Shown: positions 35,190-43,322 of the stretch, one piece after another
Numbering within the stretch: the first letter of the stretch is position 1
Layout: the number at the start of each line of letters is the position of its first letter
The notes under the pieces: generated by a model
What the model was told of the DNA's origin: nothing
Seen by the model: the letters and a program-made list of their open reading frames with translations, nothing else
Databases searched by the model: none
Position numbers and translations under genes: made by a program
NCBI RefSeq assembly: GCF_038433155.1
Contig: NZ_JBCDMW010000039.1
Span: 12,475 to 76,474, forward strand
From: Luteococcus sp038433155
Lineage (GTDB): Bacteria > Actinomycetota > Actinomycetes > Propionibacteriales > Propionibacteriaceae
Direction of reading: 5' to 3'
Length of the DNA: 64,000 nucleotides

Positions 35190-36137
35190 ATGCCCGCGCC
35201 CGACGCGTCCCAGTTGGCGGCCAATGTCGTCGACATCCGTCGCTTCTCGACGCATGACGGCGCGGGCATCCGCACCACCGTCTTCCTCAAGGGCTGCAGC
35301 CTCGCCTGCCAGTGGTGCCAGAACCCGGAGACGATGGAGCCCCGGATGGGGCCAGTCTTCTTCCGCAAGAAGTGCATCGACTGCATGCTGTGCGTGACCA
35401 ATGCCACCCATGGGGAGGCCACGGTGGACGACGACGGGCACGTGGAGGTGGACATCACCGTCCACGAGGCCGACTGGCTGGCGCAGGTGAACCGCTGCCC
35501 CACCGGCGCCATCACCTTCAATGCCACCCGGCACACCGTGGCCGAGCTGGTCGAGATCCTCAAGCGGGACGAGGTCTTCTTCGGCAATGGCGGTGGTGTC
35601 ACCTTGTCCGGCGGGGAGCCGCTGTTCATGCCGCACTTCGCGGCGGCGCTGCTCCAGGCGCTCAAGGCCGAGGGGATCAACACCGCCATCGAGACCGCGC
35701 TGAATGTGCGCACCGAATTCCTGCTGGAGGCCCTGCCCTACACCGACCACGTCTTCGCCGATTGCAAGCTGATCGACCCAGTGCAGCACAAGCGTTGGAT
35801 CGGTCACGACAATGAGCTGATCCTGAAGAATCTGGCGGTGCTGCTCACCGGGGATCGGCGCGACGACGTCACGGTCCGCACCCCGATGATCCCGACCGTC
35901 ACCGACACCGTGGAGAACATCGAGGGAATCGCCCGCCATATCAGCGGCCTGTACCCCGACGTGCGCTATGAGCTGCTGAACTACAACCCGATGGCGGCGG
36001 CGAAGTACGACGTGCTGCCCACCAGGACCTTCCTGTTCGAGCGGGAACGCAATCCGACGATGTACTCCGCCCTGCAGATGGATTCCTTCCGGCAGCAGGC
36101 CCGACGGGCCGGCGTGCGGAATCTGGTGGAGGTCTGA
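35190..36137 (+). CDS. Glycyl radical enzyme activating enzyme (radical SAM)
   Basis: 315 residues, start 4 bp after the GRE stop, with AGGAGC inside the preceding gene as ribosome site. The radical SAM triad is C36, C40 and C43 (GCSLACQWCQNP). An inserted ferredoxin-like segment has C62, C65 and C68 (KCIDCMLC) and C103 (NRCPTGAI), enough for a single auxiliary [4Fe-4S] cluster. LSGGEPLF is the SAM-binding GGE motif. It takes the H atom from G766 of the neighbouring enzyme. Many GRE activases of this branch have two CxxCxxCxxxC motifs, so the reduced set is notable. Confidence 0.93.
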   Translation: MPAPDASQLAANVVDIRRFSTHDGAGIRTTVFLKGCSLACQWCQNPETMEPRMGPVFFRKKCIDCMLCVTNATHGEATVDDDGHVEVDITVHEADWLAQVNRCPTGAITFNATRHTVAELVEILKRDEVFFGNGGGVTLSGGEPLFMPHFAAALLQALKAEGINTAIETALNVRTEFLLEALPYTDHVFADCKLIDPVQHKRWIGHDNELILKNLAVLLTGDRRDDVTVRTPMIPTVTDTVENIEGIARHISGLYPDVRYELLNYNPMAAAKYDVLPTRTFLFERERNPTMYSALQMDSFRQQARRAGVRNLVEV

Positions 36138-36235
36138 GGCCCGATTCCCGAGCCTCTCCGAAACCACGATCCCCGAGCTTGCCAAGGGCCGAGCGCCCCG
36201 CCGCACGACCCCCCCAAGCTTGCCGAGGGGCCAGT

Positions 36236-37393
36236 TCAGCCCGTCGGAGGCTCCCACCCGAAGATCCGCTGGGCCCGCTTCAGGCTGCGGCCCGGGGTCA
36301 CCCCCGCGGCCTGCATCCAGCCGACTATCGACCGCCCACCGCCACCAGCACCGCGCTCGGTGACCGCCCGGGCCCAGTGCGCCACCTTCTGGGTGCGCTC
36401 CCGCCGCTGGGCGTCGTACTCGGCCAGCGCCCGGCCCAGCTCAAGCCCACGGGACAGGCAGTGCCCCAGCACCACGGCATCTTCCAGTGCCTGGTTGGCA
36501 CCCTGGAAGAGGGTCGGCAGCATGGCATGCGCGGCATCCCCCAACAGCACGGCCCGGCCCGTGACGAAAGTCTGGGCATCAGGGCGGACCTCGAACAGGT
36601 CATGGCGCACCAGCATCCCATCGGCCGTGGCGGCCACCAGATCCTGGACCGTCTCCGGCCAGTCCCGGAAGCGTTCCCGGGCGGCCGATCGGTCATCGCC
36701 GAAACCCCGTCCAGCGTCGTGTCGGAAGGTGGCCTGCCAGCAGGCCTTGCCGCCGCCAATTGCCTGCGCGCTGAACTCGGCTCCGGGGCCCCACCAGGTC
36801 TGGGCCGTCGCCTCCGGCCACACGGCATCGTCCACCACCGCCCGCCAACTGGAGAAGCCACTGGACACGGTCGGGGCGGAATCCACCGTCCGTCGCAGGG
36901 CGCTCTGAGCACCGTCGGCAATCACCAACAGGTCGGCATGACCGACGCGTGTCTCGCCATCCTCCAACCAGACAACCGTGGCTTGCGCTCCCCTGTCCTG
37001 GCCCGGAGCGGCGTCGATCACCCGACAGCCGGGCAAGAGTGTGATCCGTTCCTGCGCCGCGGCGCACTCCAGCAAGGCGGAATGCAGGGCGCGCCGGTGC
37101 ACCCCAATGGCCTGCAGGTCTGGGCCGTCCGCGAACTGGAGCACCCAGCCACCGTCAAGGTCCCGCACACCCAGGTTGCGCACCACAGCCCCGTCCGCAA
37201 TCACCGCGTCTGCCGCACCAATACGTTCCAGGCAGCGCCAGCCGTTGCGGGTCACCAGCAGACCGGCTCCTGCCTCCCAGAAGACCGCTGCCTGCTCCAG
37301 TACGGTCACGTGCCAACCCGTCCTGGCCAGAGAGACGGCGGCAGCCAACCCGCCGATTCCCCCACCGCTGACGATGGCCCTCTGTTCTGTCAT
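36236..37393 (-). CDS. FAD-dependent aromatic-ring hydroxylase-type monooxygenase
   Basis: 385 residues from the ATG at 37393. The dinucleotide fold VSGGGIGGLAAAVSLA is at residues about 7-25. The middle DG motif (LLVIADGAQSALR) and the second FAD motif GRAVLLGDAAHAMLPTLFQG with GANQALEDAVVL are intact. Such enzymes hydroxylate aromatic or polyketide substrates with NAD(P)H and O2; salicylate hydroxylase-like proteins are typical. It lies 28 bp after the deaminase gene. The physiological substrate is unknown. Confidence 0.88.
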   Translation of the reverse strand: MTEQRAIVSGGGIGGLAAAVSLARTGWHVTVLEQAAVFWEAGAGLLVTRNGWRCLERIGAADAVIADGAVVRNLGVRDLDGGWVLQFADGPDLQAIGVHRRALHSALLECAAAQERITLLPGCRVIDAAPGQDRGAQATVVWLEDGETRVGHADLLVIADGAQSALRRTVDSAPTVSSGFSSWRAVVDDAVWPEATAQTWWGPGAEFSAQAIGGGKACWQATFRHDAGRGFGDDRSAARERFRDWPETVQDLVAATADGMLVRHDLFEVRPDAQTFVTGRAVLLGDAAHAMLPTLFQGANQALEDAVVLGHCLSRGLELGRALAEYDAQRRERTQKVAHWARAVTERGAGGGGRSIVGWMQAAGVTPGRSLKRAQRIFGWEPPTG

Positions 37394-37421
37394 CGGCTTC
37401 CCGCCCCGCCTGTCCTCGGCA

Positions 37422-37871
37422 CTACCAGGCCACCAGCTGATCCCCGTCCAGCCCCCCCTCGGGCCAGACGGCCCGCACGATCCCGGCTGCCGCCAGGGCC
37501 TTGCGACAACCGGGGCAGGGCTCGTCGGTGATGTAGGCGGTGGCGCCCTTGGTGTCCCGGGTGGCGAAGAGCAGGGCATTCACCTCCGCGTGGATGGCGA
37601 TGCAGAAGCCCGGGGTTCCGGGCCGGTCGTAGTCGCCCAGCCCGGGCACCTGGTCATAGCCCAGTTGGCCGCGGGGGCAGGCGCCCTCCAGGCAGTCGGG
37701 GCGGCCGGGCGCGGCCCCGTTGTAGCCGGTGGCGATGATCCGGCGCTCCAGCACCAGCAGGGCGCCCACCCGGCGTCGGGTGCACTTGGCACGGGCCGAG
37801 ACCGCCGTCGCGATACCCAGGAAGTAGTCGTCCCAGCCGGGGACGGCGGCGGTCGGCGCCTGTTCAGTCAT
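37422..37871 (-). CDS. Cytidine/deoxycytidylate deaminase family protein (dCMP deaminase-like)
   Basis: 149 residues. Zinc ligands are H94 with catalytic E96 (IHAEVNALL) and C119/C122 (EPCPGCRKAL). The RVGALLVLERRIIATGYNGAA start and an insert with CLEGACPRGQ fit ComEB/dCMP deaminases, which make dUMP from dCMP. Its promoter is of the leaderless pattern (TAGGAT 6 nt before the ATG). The monooxygenase gene follows in the same direction. Confidence 0.88.
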   Translation of the reverse strand: MTEQAPTAAVPGWDDYFLGIATAVSARAKCTRRRVGALLVLERRIIATGYNGAAPGRPDCLEGACPRGQLGYDQVPGLGDYDRPGTPGFCIAIHAEVNALLFATRDTKGATAYITDEPCPGCRKALAAAGIVRAVWPEGGLDGDQLVAW

Positions 37872-37877
37872 GGCGAC

Positions 37878-37883
37878 ATCCTA
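37878..37883 (-). promoter_or_regulatory. -10 element of the deaminase gene, leaderless pattern
   Basis: TAGGAT on the minus strand, 6 nt before the ATG at 37871. Confidence 0.5.
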
Positions 37884-38048
37884 GGGAACGATGCCGCGCG
37901 CCGGTTCCCACCCTGCTTCTTGGACGGTTGCCCTGCCCACCCAACCGTCGGCTTGCCAGGGTTCTACCCCTCGGAGGCCGACGGTTCCACGCGCGGGGCG
38001 GCCCGACCGCGAGCACGGCGCCCCTTCGACGAGCAGGTCCGCCGGAGC

Positions 38049-39038
38049 TCAGCTGATCCCGAAGTCGTAGTCGTCGTAGGACCGCGGATCCTCTATCGGC
38101 TCGGCGTGGATCATCACGTGCAGATCCGGGTAGTCGGCCAGCAACGCATCGGTGATGTCCTCCACCAGGTCATGCGCCTGCTGCACGCTCCAGGCGCCGG
38201 GCACCAGCAGGTGCATGTCCATGAAGCGCCGGTTTCCGGATTCCCGGGTGCGCACACCATGGAACATCACGTGCTCGCCGGTGAAGCTCTCCAGGATCTC
38301 GCGGATCCGCTTGTTGTCCTCCTTGGGCAGGCTGACGTCCATCAGGCCCATCCCGGACTCGTGCATCAGCTTGCCGCCGGTGAACAGGATGTTGATGCCG
38401 ACGGCCAGGGCCACCAGGGCGTCCAGCCGCGGCCAGTGCGTCAACCAGACCAGGCCGACGCCCAGCACCACGCCGACGGAGGTCCACACGTCGGTGAGCA
38501 GGTGCTTGCCGTCGGCCACCAGGGTCATGGAGCGATGCTTCTTGCCAGCCCGCAGCAGCACCCACGCGACGGTGCCGTTCAGCACCGACGCCACGACGGA
38601 GACCAGCAGGCCGATCCCGACATTCTCCAGTGGCTGCGGGTGGAGGAAGCGCTGCACGGCGGTCAGCACGATCACGCCGGCGGCGACGAAGATCATCGCC
38701 CCCTCGATGGCGGCGGAGAAGTATTCGGCCTTGCTGTGGCCGAAGTTGTGGTCCTTGTCCGGCGGCTTGATGGCCACCTTCAGCGCCACCAGGGCGACGA
38801 CGGCGGCCACCAGGTTGACCACCGATTCCGCGGCATCGGAGAGCAGGCCGACGGATCCGGTGATCCGCCAGGCGACGGTCTTCAGGGCGATGGTGGCGAC
38901 GGCGGCGGCAATCGAGAGCCACGCGAAACGGGTCAGGTCCGTGGGGGCGGTGGCGCGCGTGTTCACCGGGGCGCCGCCGGGGGTCTGGGCCGCGGCCGTG
39001 GGGGCAGGCGCCAGACCGGAATCAAGCTCGGGAGTCAC
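38049..39038 (-). CDS. Cation diffusion facilitator (CDF) metal exporter
   Basis: 329 residues from GTG. About six membrane helices (about 38-240). The metal-site motifs are LLSDAAESVVN in helix 2 and DGKHLLTDVWTS in helix 5. The cytoplasmic C-terminal domain (about 245-325) has the CDF ferredoxin-like fold with HMHDL-type patterns (FMDMHLLVPG, VMIHAEP). It exports divalent metals such as Zn2+, Mn2+ or Fe2+ against protons. An Ala/Pro/Thr-rich N-terminus of 35 residues precedes helix 1. A very long hairpin lies upstream. Confidence 0.92.
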   Translation of the reverse strand: MTPELDSGLAPAPTAAAQTPGGAPVNTRATAPTDLTRFAWLSIAAAVATIALKTVAWRITGSVGLLSDAAESVVNLVAAVVALVALKVAIKPPDKDHNFGHSKAEYFSAAIEGAMIFVAAGVIVLTAVQRFLHPQPLENVGIGLLVSVVASVLNGTVAWVLLRAGKKHRSMTLVADGKHLLTDVWTSVGVVLGVGLVWLTHWPRLDALVALAVGINILFTGGKLMHESGMGLMDVSLPKEDNKRIREILESFTGEHVMFHGVRTRESGNRRFMDMHLLVPGAWSVQQAHDLVEDITDALLADYPDLHVMIHAEPIEDPRSYDDYDFGIS

Positions 39039-39133
39039 GGCTCAATTCTGGACCACCCCCGCTGTGAGCCCGCTGGGCCCCCTCCCTCGCCGCCCCCACG
39101 TCCCGGCCCGGACATCGCCCGCCCCGAGTCCCG

Positions 39134-39197
39134 GCCGCTCGGGTTTCGTTTTCCCGCTACGGATATTTCCGTAGCGGGAAAATGAAACCCGAGCGGC
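39134..39197. repeat. 30-bp-arm near-perfect hairpin in a divergent intergenic region
   Basis: Arms 39134-39163 and 39168-39197 (GCCGCTCGGGTTTCG... and its complement) pair over 30 bp with one G-T wobble around a 4-nt TATT loop. It lies between the divergent metal exporter and patatin genes, not after any gene, and no U-run follows on either strand, so it is not an ordinary terminator. It could be a 5'-leader structure of the exporter mRNA, a protein site or a small mobile element. Confidence 0.8.
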
Positions 39198-39326
39198 TGT
39201 TGCGGGACCCCCGTCGATGCAGATCTGGCGACCGACCGTCGGGCCAGTTCCACGCAGTAGTCCTGCGGATAGGCCGGTTGACGCACACCGATGAGGCAGA
39301 CACGGTCGCCCGCCCCGGGCCGCCAG

Positions 39327-39332
39327 TAGTCT
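39327..39332 (+). promoter_or_regulatory. -10 element of the patatin gene, leaderless pattern
   Basis: TAGTCT, 6 nt before the ATG at 39339. Confidence 0.5.
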
Positions 39333-39338
39333 GGGGCC

Positions 39339-40859
39339 ATGGCTCGACGACCCTGGCTCGGCATCGGCGCCGTGATGCACCCGTCGCGCGAGGAACGCCA
39401 AGGGCTGGTGCTCTCCGGCGGCGGCTCCAAGGCCAGTTTTCAGCTGGGGGCGCTGCGCTACCTCTACGACGAAGTGGGCATCAACCCCAGCGTGGTGGTG
39501 GGCACCTCGGCCGGCTCCATCCTGGCCGCCCTGATTGCCCAGTCCAGCGACCCGCGGGAGCAGGCGGCCAGCATCCGCGCCCTGGAGGAACTGTGGCTGT
39601 CCATGACCCGGCAGAGCGACATGTTCACCGAGCGCGCCTGGTTCCGCCGCTTCCGCGCCCGCGGGCCGGAGCTGATGGCCCTGCTGCAGCGGGAGAACCG
39701 CGGCGGCACCTGGCTGGGCAGCACTGCGCGCACCCTGCCCCGGATCCAACTGCCCTTCACCCGGGGCTTCCAGATTGATCCCGACGACGAGCAGCAGGAG
39801 GACCTGGACAGCCCGGAGCAGGCCCAGGCCGAACTCACCGGGCAGCTGGAGACCCTGGCGCTGGCCACCCTGGACCCGGCGGTCAGCTCACCCGACCTGT
39901 CCCCCAGCCAGGTGATGACGATCATCGCCGGCCTGAGCCGGATGAAGGGCGTCGGCAATGACCTGGGCGTGATCCTCACCGGGGCGGAGAAGACCCGCTC
40001 CATGTACATCCCGGGCCCGATCCTGCGGGCGCTGTTGGGCGAGGGTGGGCTGTTCGACTCGGCCCGGGTGTCCACCTCCGGGCTGACGACGCGGATCGCG
40101 CTGGTCAGCCTGGAGACCGGCGAGCTGCGCTTCATGCGCGAGGACGGCCATCTGGTGGACCGCTACGACGTCGAGGTGCCGGGCGCGGTGCACGACTTCT
40201 CCCGCGGGGTGCTGGCGTCGTGTTCCATCCCGACGGTCTTCACCCCGGTGCCGATCGACGAGGAGCACTTCGTCGACGGCGGGGTGCGGGAGAACCTTCC
40301 GGCCGAGATGGCGATTGGCCCGCTGGGATGCACCACCAGCTACGTCGTCACCTCCAACGCGCCCGGGGTCAGGCCCTCGGAATCCTTTGCGGACAAGGAC
40401 ATGTTCGCCATCATGCTGCGGGCCACGGAGATCCAGTCCGACGAGACGGAGCGGGACGAGGTGGCCTATGCCCGCAGCGCCGGGGCAATCGTGATCGAGC
40501 CCGAGTTCGACGTGCACGACGCGCTGACCATTGACCCCGGGCTGATCCGGATCAACCGGGACTACGGCTGGATCCGGGCCGCGGAGCACCATCTGGGAGC
40601 GACGGCGGCCGAGCAGGCCCTGGGCCGCAGCATCATCGCGGCGCGTCGCCGGATCTGGGAGTTGGAACGCGACTATCTGGACGACAACCGAACGCACGAC
40701 GAGCGGGACCTGCTGCTGCTGGCCCGGTTGAAGTACGACCTGCGGGAGCAGGTGCCCCGGCTGCGCGACGGGATTGCGCCCGAGGGCGCCGAGAACTGGT
40801 GGCAGCACTGGGAGGCCCACTCCTTCGAGCCCCAGATCGACCCACCCTGGATGGTCTGA
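39339..40859 (+). CDS. Patatin-like phospholipase
   Basis: 506 residues. The patatin domain (about 25-340) shows the oxyanion loop LSGGGSKASFQLG, the nucleophile elbow GTSAGS and the catalytic Asp in VDGGVRENLP. These form the Ser-Asp dyad of lipid acyl hydrolases. An insert of about 110 residues (about 120-230) splits the core, and a charged C-terminal region (about 400-506) is extra. Cytoplasmic or membrane-peripheral; it probably acts on phospholipids or other acyl esters. Confidence 0.92.
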   Translation: MARRPWLGIGAVMHPSREERQGLVLSGGGSKASFQLGALRYLYDEVGINPSVVVGTSAGSILAALIAQSSDPREQAASIRALEELWLSMTRQSDMFTERAWFRRFRARGPELMALLQRENRGGTWLGSTARTLPRIQLPFTRGFQIDPDDEQQEDLDSPEQAQAELTGQLETLALATLDPAVSSPDLSPSQVMTIIAGLSRMKGVGNDLGVILTGAEKTRSMYIPGPILRALLGEGGLFDSARVSTSGLTTRIALVSLETGELRFMREDGHLVDRYDVEVPGAVHDFSRGVLASCSIPTVFTPVPIDEEHFVDGGVRENLPAEMAIGPLGCTTSYVVTSNAPGVRPSESFADKDMFAIMLRATEIQSDETERDEVAYARSAGAIVIEPEFDVHDALTIDPGLIRINRDYGWIRAAEHHLGATAAEQALGRSIIAARRRIWELERDYLDDNRTHDERDLLLLARLKYDLREQVPRLRDGIAPEGAENWWQHWEAHSFEPQIDPPWMV

Positions 40860-40883
40860 CCACCGAGGCGTTGCCCCTGGGAC

Positions 40884-40925
40884 CTCCACGCTCCCCGAGC
40901 CTGACTCCACGCTCTCCGAGCCTGT
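40884..40925. repeat. Tandem 21-bp duplication containing the CCGAGCCTG repeat core
   Basis: CTCCACGCTCCCCGAGCCTGA (40884-40904) and a copy with two changes (40905-40925), between two convergent genes. Confidence 0.7.
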
Positions 40926-40947
40926 CGAGAGGCCGGAGACCCAGGGC

Positions 40948-41727
40948 TCAGATCATGTCCCGCAGCTCGGCCACGCTCTCCACGATCAGGTCCGGGCGGT
41001 AGGGGAAGCGCTCCAGGTCCAACCGGCCGGTGATCCCGGTGAGCACCAGCACCGTGAACAGGCCGGCCTCCATCCCGGCGACGATGTCGGTGTCCATCCG
41101 GTCCCCGATCATCGCCGTCGTCTCGGCATGCGCGTCGATCTTGTTCATGGCGGAGCGGAACATCATCGGGTTGGGCTTGCCCACCACGTAGGGCTTGCGG
41201 TTGGTGGCGGCGGTGATCATCGCGGCGGCCGCGCCCGTGGCCGGCAGCAGGCCCTGGGCGCTGGGCCCGGTGGTGTCCGGGTTGGTGGTGATGAACTTGG
41301 CGCCGCCCACCACCAGCCGGATGGCCTGGGTGATCGACTCGAAGGAGTAGGTGCGGGTCTCGCCCAGCACCACATAGTCGGGCTCGGTGCTGGTCAGGAT
41401 GAAGCCGGCCTGGTGCAGCGCCGTGGTCAGCCCCGCCTCACCGATGGCATAGACCCGGGCGCCGGGCTTCTGCCGCTGCAGGAAGGCGGCGGTGGCCAGG
41501 GCGGAGGTCCACAGGTTCTCCTCGGGCACCGTCAGGCCGGAGCGATCCAGCCGGGCACTCAGGTCCCGCGGGGTCATCGACGAGTCATTGGTGAGCACCA
41601 GGAAGCGGTGCGAGGTGTCAACCCAGCGTTGGATCAGCTCGGCGGCTCCGTTGATCGGCTGGTCCTCGTGGACCAGGACGCCGTCCTTGTCGGTCAGCCA
41701 GCATTCGATGTCTCGTGGGGTACGCAC
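40948..41727 (-). CDS. HAD-IIA family hydrolase (NagD-like)
   Basis: 259 residues from the GTG at 41727, chosen because TACGGT lies 6 nt upstream and the protein then begins right before motif I. Motif I is WLTDKDGVLVHE (nucleophile and general acid Asp), motif II LVLTNDSS, motif III around GKPNPMMF and motif IV MIGDRMDTDIVAG. The C2-type cap lies between. NagD-like enzymes dephosphorylate nucleoside monophosphates, sugar phosphates or phosphoglycolate. Confidence 0.9.
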   Translation of the reverse strand: MRTPRDIECWLTDKDGVLVHEDQPINGAAELIQRWVDTSHRFLVLTNDSSMTPRDLSARLDRSGLTVPEENLWTSALATAAFLQRQKPGARVYAIGEAGLTTALHQAGFILTSTEPDYVVLGETRTYSFESITQAIRLVVGGAKFITTNPDTTGPSAQGLLPATGAAAAMITAATNRKPYVVGKPNPMMFRSAMNKIDAHAETTAMIGDRMDTDIVAGMEAGLFTVLVLTGITGRLDLERFPYRPDLIVESVAELRDMI

Positions 41728-41733
41728 CCCTTC

Positions 41734-41739
41734 ACCGTA
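41734..41739 (-). promoter_or_regulatory. -10 element of the HAD hydrolase gene, leaderless pattern
   Basis: TACGGT on the minus strand, 6 nt before the GTG at 41727. Confidence 0.45.
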
Positions 41740-41818
41740 GCCCGGGAAGATCAACGGATGGTGAACAATCCTTGGGCGCATGTCCCAGAAGTTCGTCCAA
41801 AGAGCACCCGCCGGCTTC

Positions 41819-41824
41819 TACCAT
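41819..41824 (+). promoter_or_regulatory. -10 element of the polytopic membrane protein gene, leaderless pattern
   Basis: TACCAT, 6 nt before the GTG at 41831. It supports that start over an ATG at 41780. Confidence 0.4.
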
Positions 41825-41830
41825 GAGCCC

Positions 41831-43105
41831 GTGAAGTTCCTCACCGAGGCGCTGGGTGCGCTGCGCGAAGTGATCGTCGATGGGCTGCAGCTGTTGGCCC
41901 GGCACTGGCCCGCGCTGCTGGGTTGGTTCCTGCTGGGCGCCGCGGGCCGTCGCGGCTTCATGTGGTTGGCCGTCGCCACCGCCGACGTGAACCGCACCCT
42001 GGGCGCCCTGATCCTGCCGCTGGCGCCGATCAGCACCCTGCTCAGCCTGGTGATGATGCTGCGCAGCACCGCGGCGTCACTGCCCGCCTTCGCCGGTTTC
42101 ACCCAGGCCCACCAGGGCCGCAACGAGCGCCTGCGCGGGCACCTGGTGGTGGCCACCGAGGTGCTGATCCCCTTCCTGGCGGTCTATTCGGCCCAGGGCC
42201 TGTTGCGCACCGACGTGACCACCTACATCCACTCCAACACCGCCGACGAGTGGCTCAACGAGGGACTCGCAGCGGACTTCGCCCGCTCCACCGTCGCGCC
42301 GGAATGGCTGCTGCTCACGCTGGTGGTGGTGGCCCTGGTGCTGCGCAAGACCATCGTGGGCTTCGAGCTGCCGCGTCGGCATCTGGGCTGGGCCGCCTTG
42401 AACGGCTATCTGGAGGCCCTGTGGATGGTCACCCTGGGCGCGGTGCTGACCCACCGACTGGGCGCCATCCAGGAGTGGGTGACCACCCGGGCGGTGATCG
42501 TCGGGATCATCGAGCAGTACCAGCGCTTCGTGGCGTGGGCCGGGGCGATCGGTACCGCCTTCCAGAGCCTGGTGGACGCCATCTCCACGCTCTTGGGCAA
42601 TCTGTCAGCCATCGTCGTGCTGCCGGTGGCCTGGCTGGCGATCGGTGCCGCGGTCTACGGGGCCCAGCTGCGGGAGGGGACCCTGAGCGCCCCGGAGATC
42701 CGCACCCAGCAGTTGCGGCGGATTCCCAGCCCCGTGCGACGGGTGGTGGCCCAGAGCGTGGAGCCGGTGACCACCCCGGTCAAGGAGACCGCCGCCGCGA
42801 TCGGCCGGGTGGCCGCCGCCGGCATCATCCCGATGGTGCTGTTCTGCCTGGTCTTCGTCGCCGCCGGCGAGCTCCAGGTGGGCGTCGCCTGGCTGCAGCG
42901 TTGGCTGGTGGGGCCGCAGGAAGGGCTGGCCCGGGTGGCCACCGAACCCTTCCTCCAACTGGGTCAGCAGGCGGTCTACTTCGTGGTGGCGATGGCGCTG
43001 CTGGCGGCCGCGGTCAACCGCGTCGTCGGCGCCCAGACCACTCTGACAAGCCCGGAGGGATCCACCGACGCCGGGACCCCCACGCCCCAGCACGCCGGCG
43101 CCTGA
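41831..43105 (+). CDS. Polytopic membrane protein of unknown function
   Basis: 424 residues from GTG at 41831; an in-frame ATG at 41780 would add 17. About seven hydrophobic helices alternate with amphipathic stretches (for example LLGWFLLGAAGRRG, LLLTLVVVALVLRK, IIPMVLFCLVFVAAGEL). The middle has IVVLPVAWLAIGAAVYGAQL and a basic loop RRIPSPVRRVVAQSVEPV. I recognise no transport or enzyme signature. It is divergent from the HAD gene. Confidence 0.8.
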   Translation: MKFLTEALGALREVIVDGLQLLARHWPALLGWFLLGAAGRRGFMWLAVATADVNRTLGALILPLAPISTLLSLVMMLRSTAASLPAFAGFTQAHQGRNERLRGHLVVATEVLIPFLAVYSAQGLLRTDVTTYIHSNTADEWLNEGLAADFARSTVAPEWLLLTLVVVALVLRKTIVGFELPRRHLGWAALNGYLEALWMVTLGAVLTHRLGAIQEWVTTRAVIVGIIEQYQRFVAWAGAIGTAFQSLVDAISTLLGNLSAIVVLPVAWLAIGAAVYGAQLREGTLSAPEIRTQQLRRIPSPVRRVVAQSVEPVTTPVKETAAAIGRVAAAGIIPMVLFCLVFVAAGELQVGVAWLQRWLVGPQEGLARVATEPFLQLGQQAVYFVVAMALLAAAVNRVVGAQTTLTSPEGSTDAGTPTPQHAGA

Positions 43106-43158
43106 GGCCGTTCCGAGCCCAGTCATCGGCGGCCGAGACACCACCCCAACCACGGCGG

Positions 43159-43173
43159 CCGAGCCTGTCGAGG
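43159..43173. repeat. Dispersed repeat copy CCGAGCCTGTCGAGG
   Basis: Exact 15-mer in a wider match (CCAACCACGGYGGCCGAGCC, then TGTCGAGGCCCC) with the copy at 48809-48823. It lies between two convergent genes. Confidence 0.8.
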
Positions 43174-43240
43174 CCCCTCCCTGCAGGCACCGAAGGCGTC
43201 CGCCGAGCCCTGATCCGGGCCACGCACCGCCTCAAGAACA

Positions 43241-43305
43241 CTGGACACCTGTCCTGTGGAACTTTGTGCTGTGAAGTCAACACGCAAGGTTCCACAGGAC
43301 AAGCG
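43241..43305. repeat. 65-nt palindromic repeat, left copy
   Basis: Arms TGTCCTGTGGAACTTTG (43250-43266) and CAAGGTTCCACAGGACA (43285-43301) form a hairpin. The same 65-nt unit stands in the same orientation at 44364-44428, on the other side of the AbiEi/DUF559-like gene. Confidence 0.8.
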
Positions 43306-43322
43306 ACCTACTTGCCTACGTC

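Noticed and set aside
32660..35713. Very long open frame (about 1,000 codons) opposite the glycyl radical enzyme gene
   Set aside because: It mirrors the third-position GC bias of the sense gene, has no ribosome site and no domain; the sense strand carries all GRE motifs. Similar antisense frames opposite rmuC, phoH, GH31 and mannosidase were dropped for the same reason.
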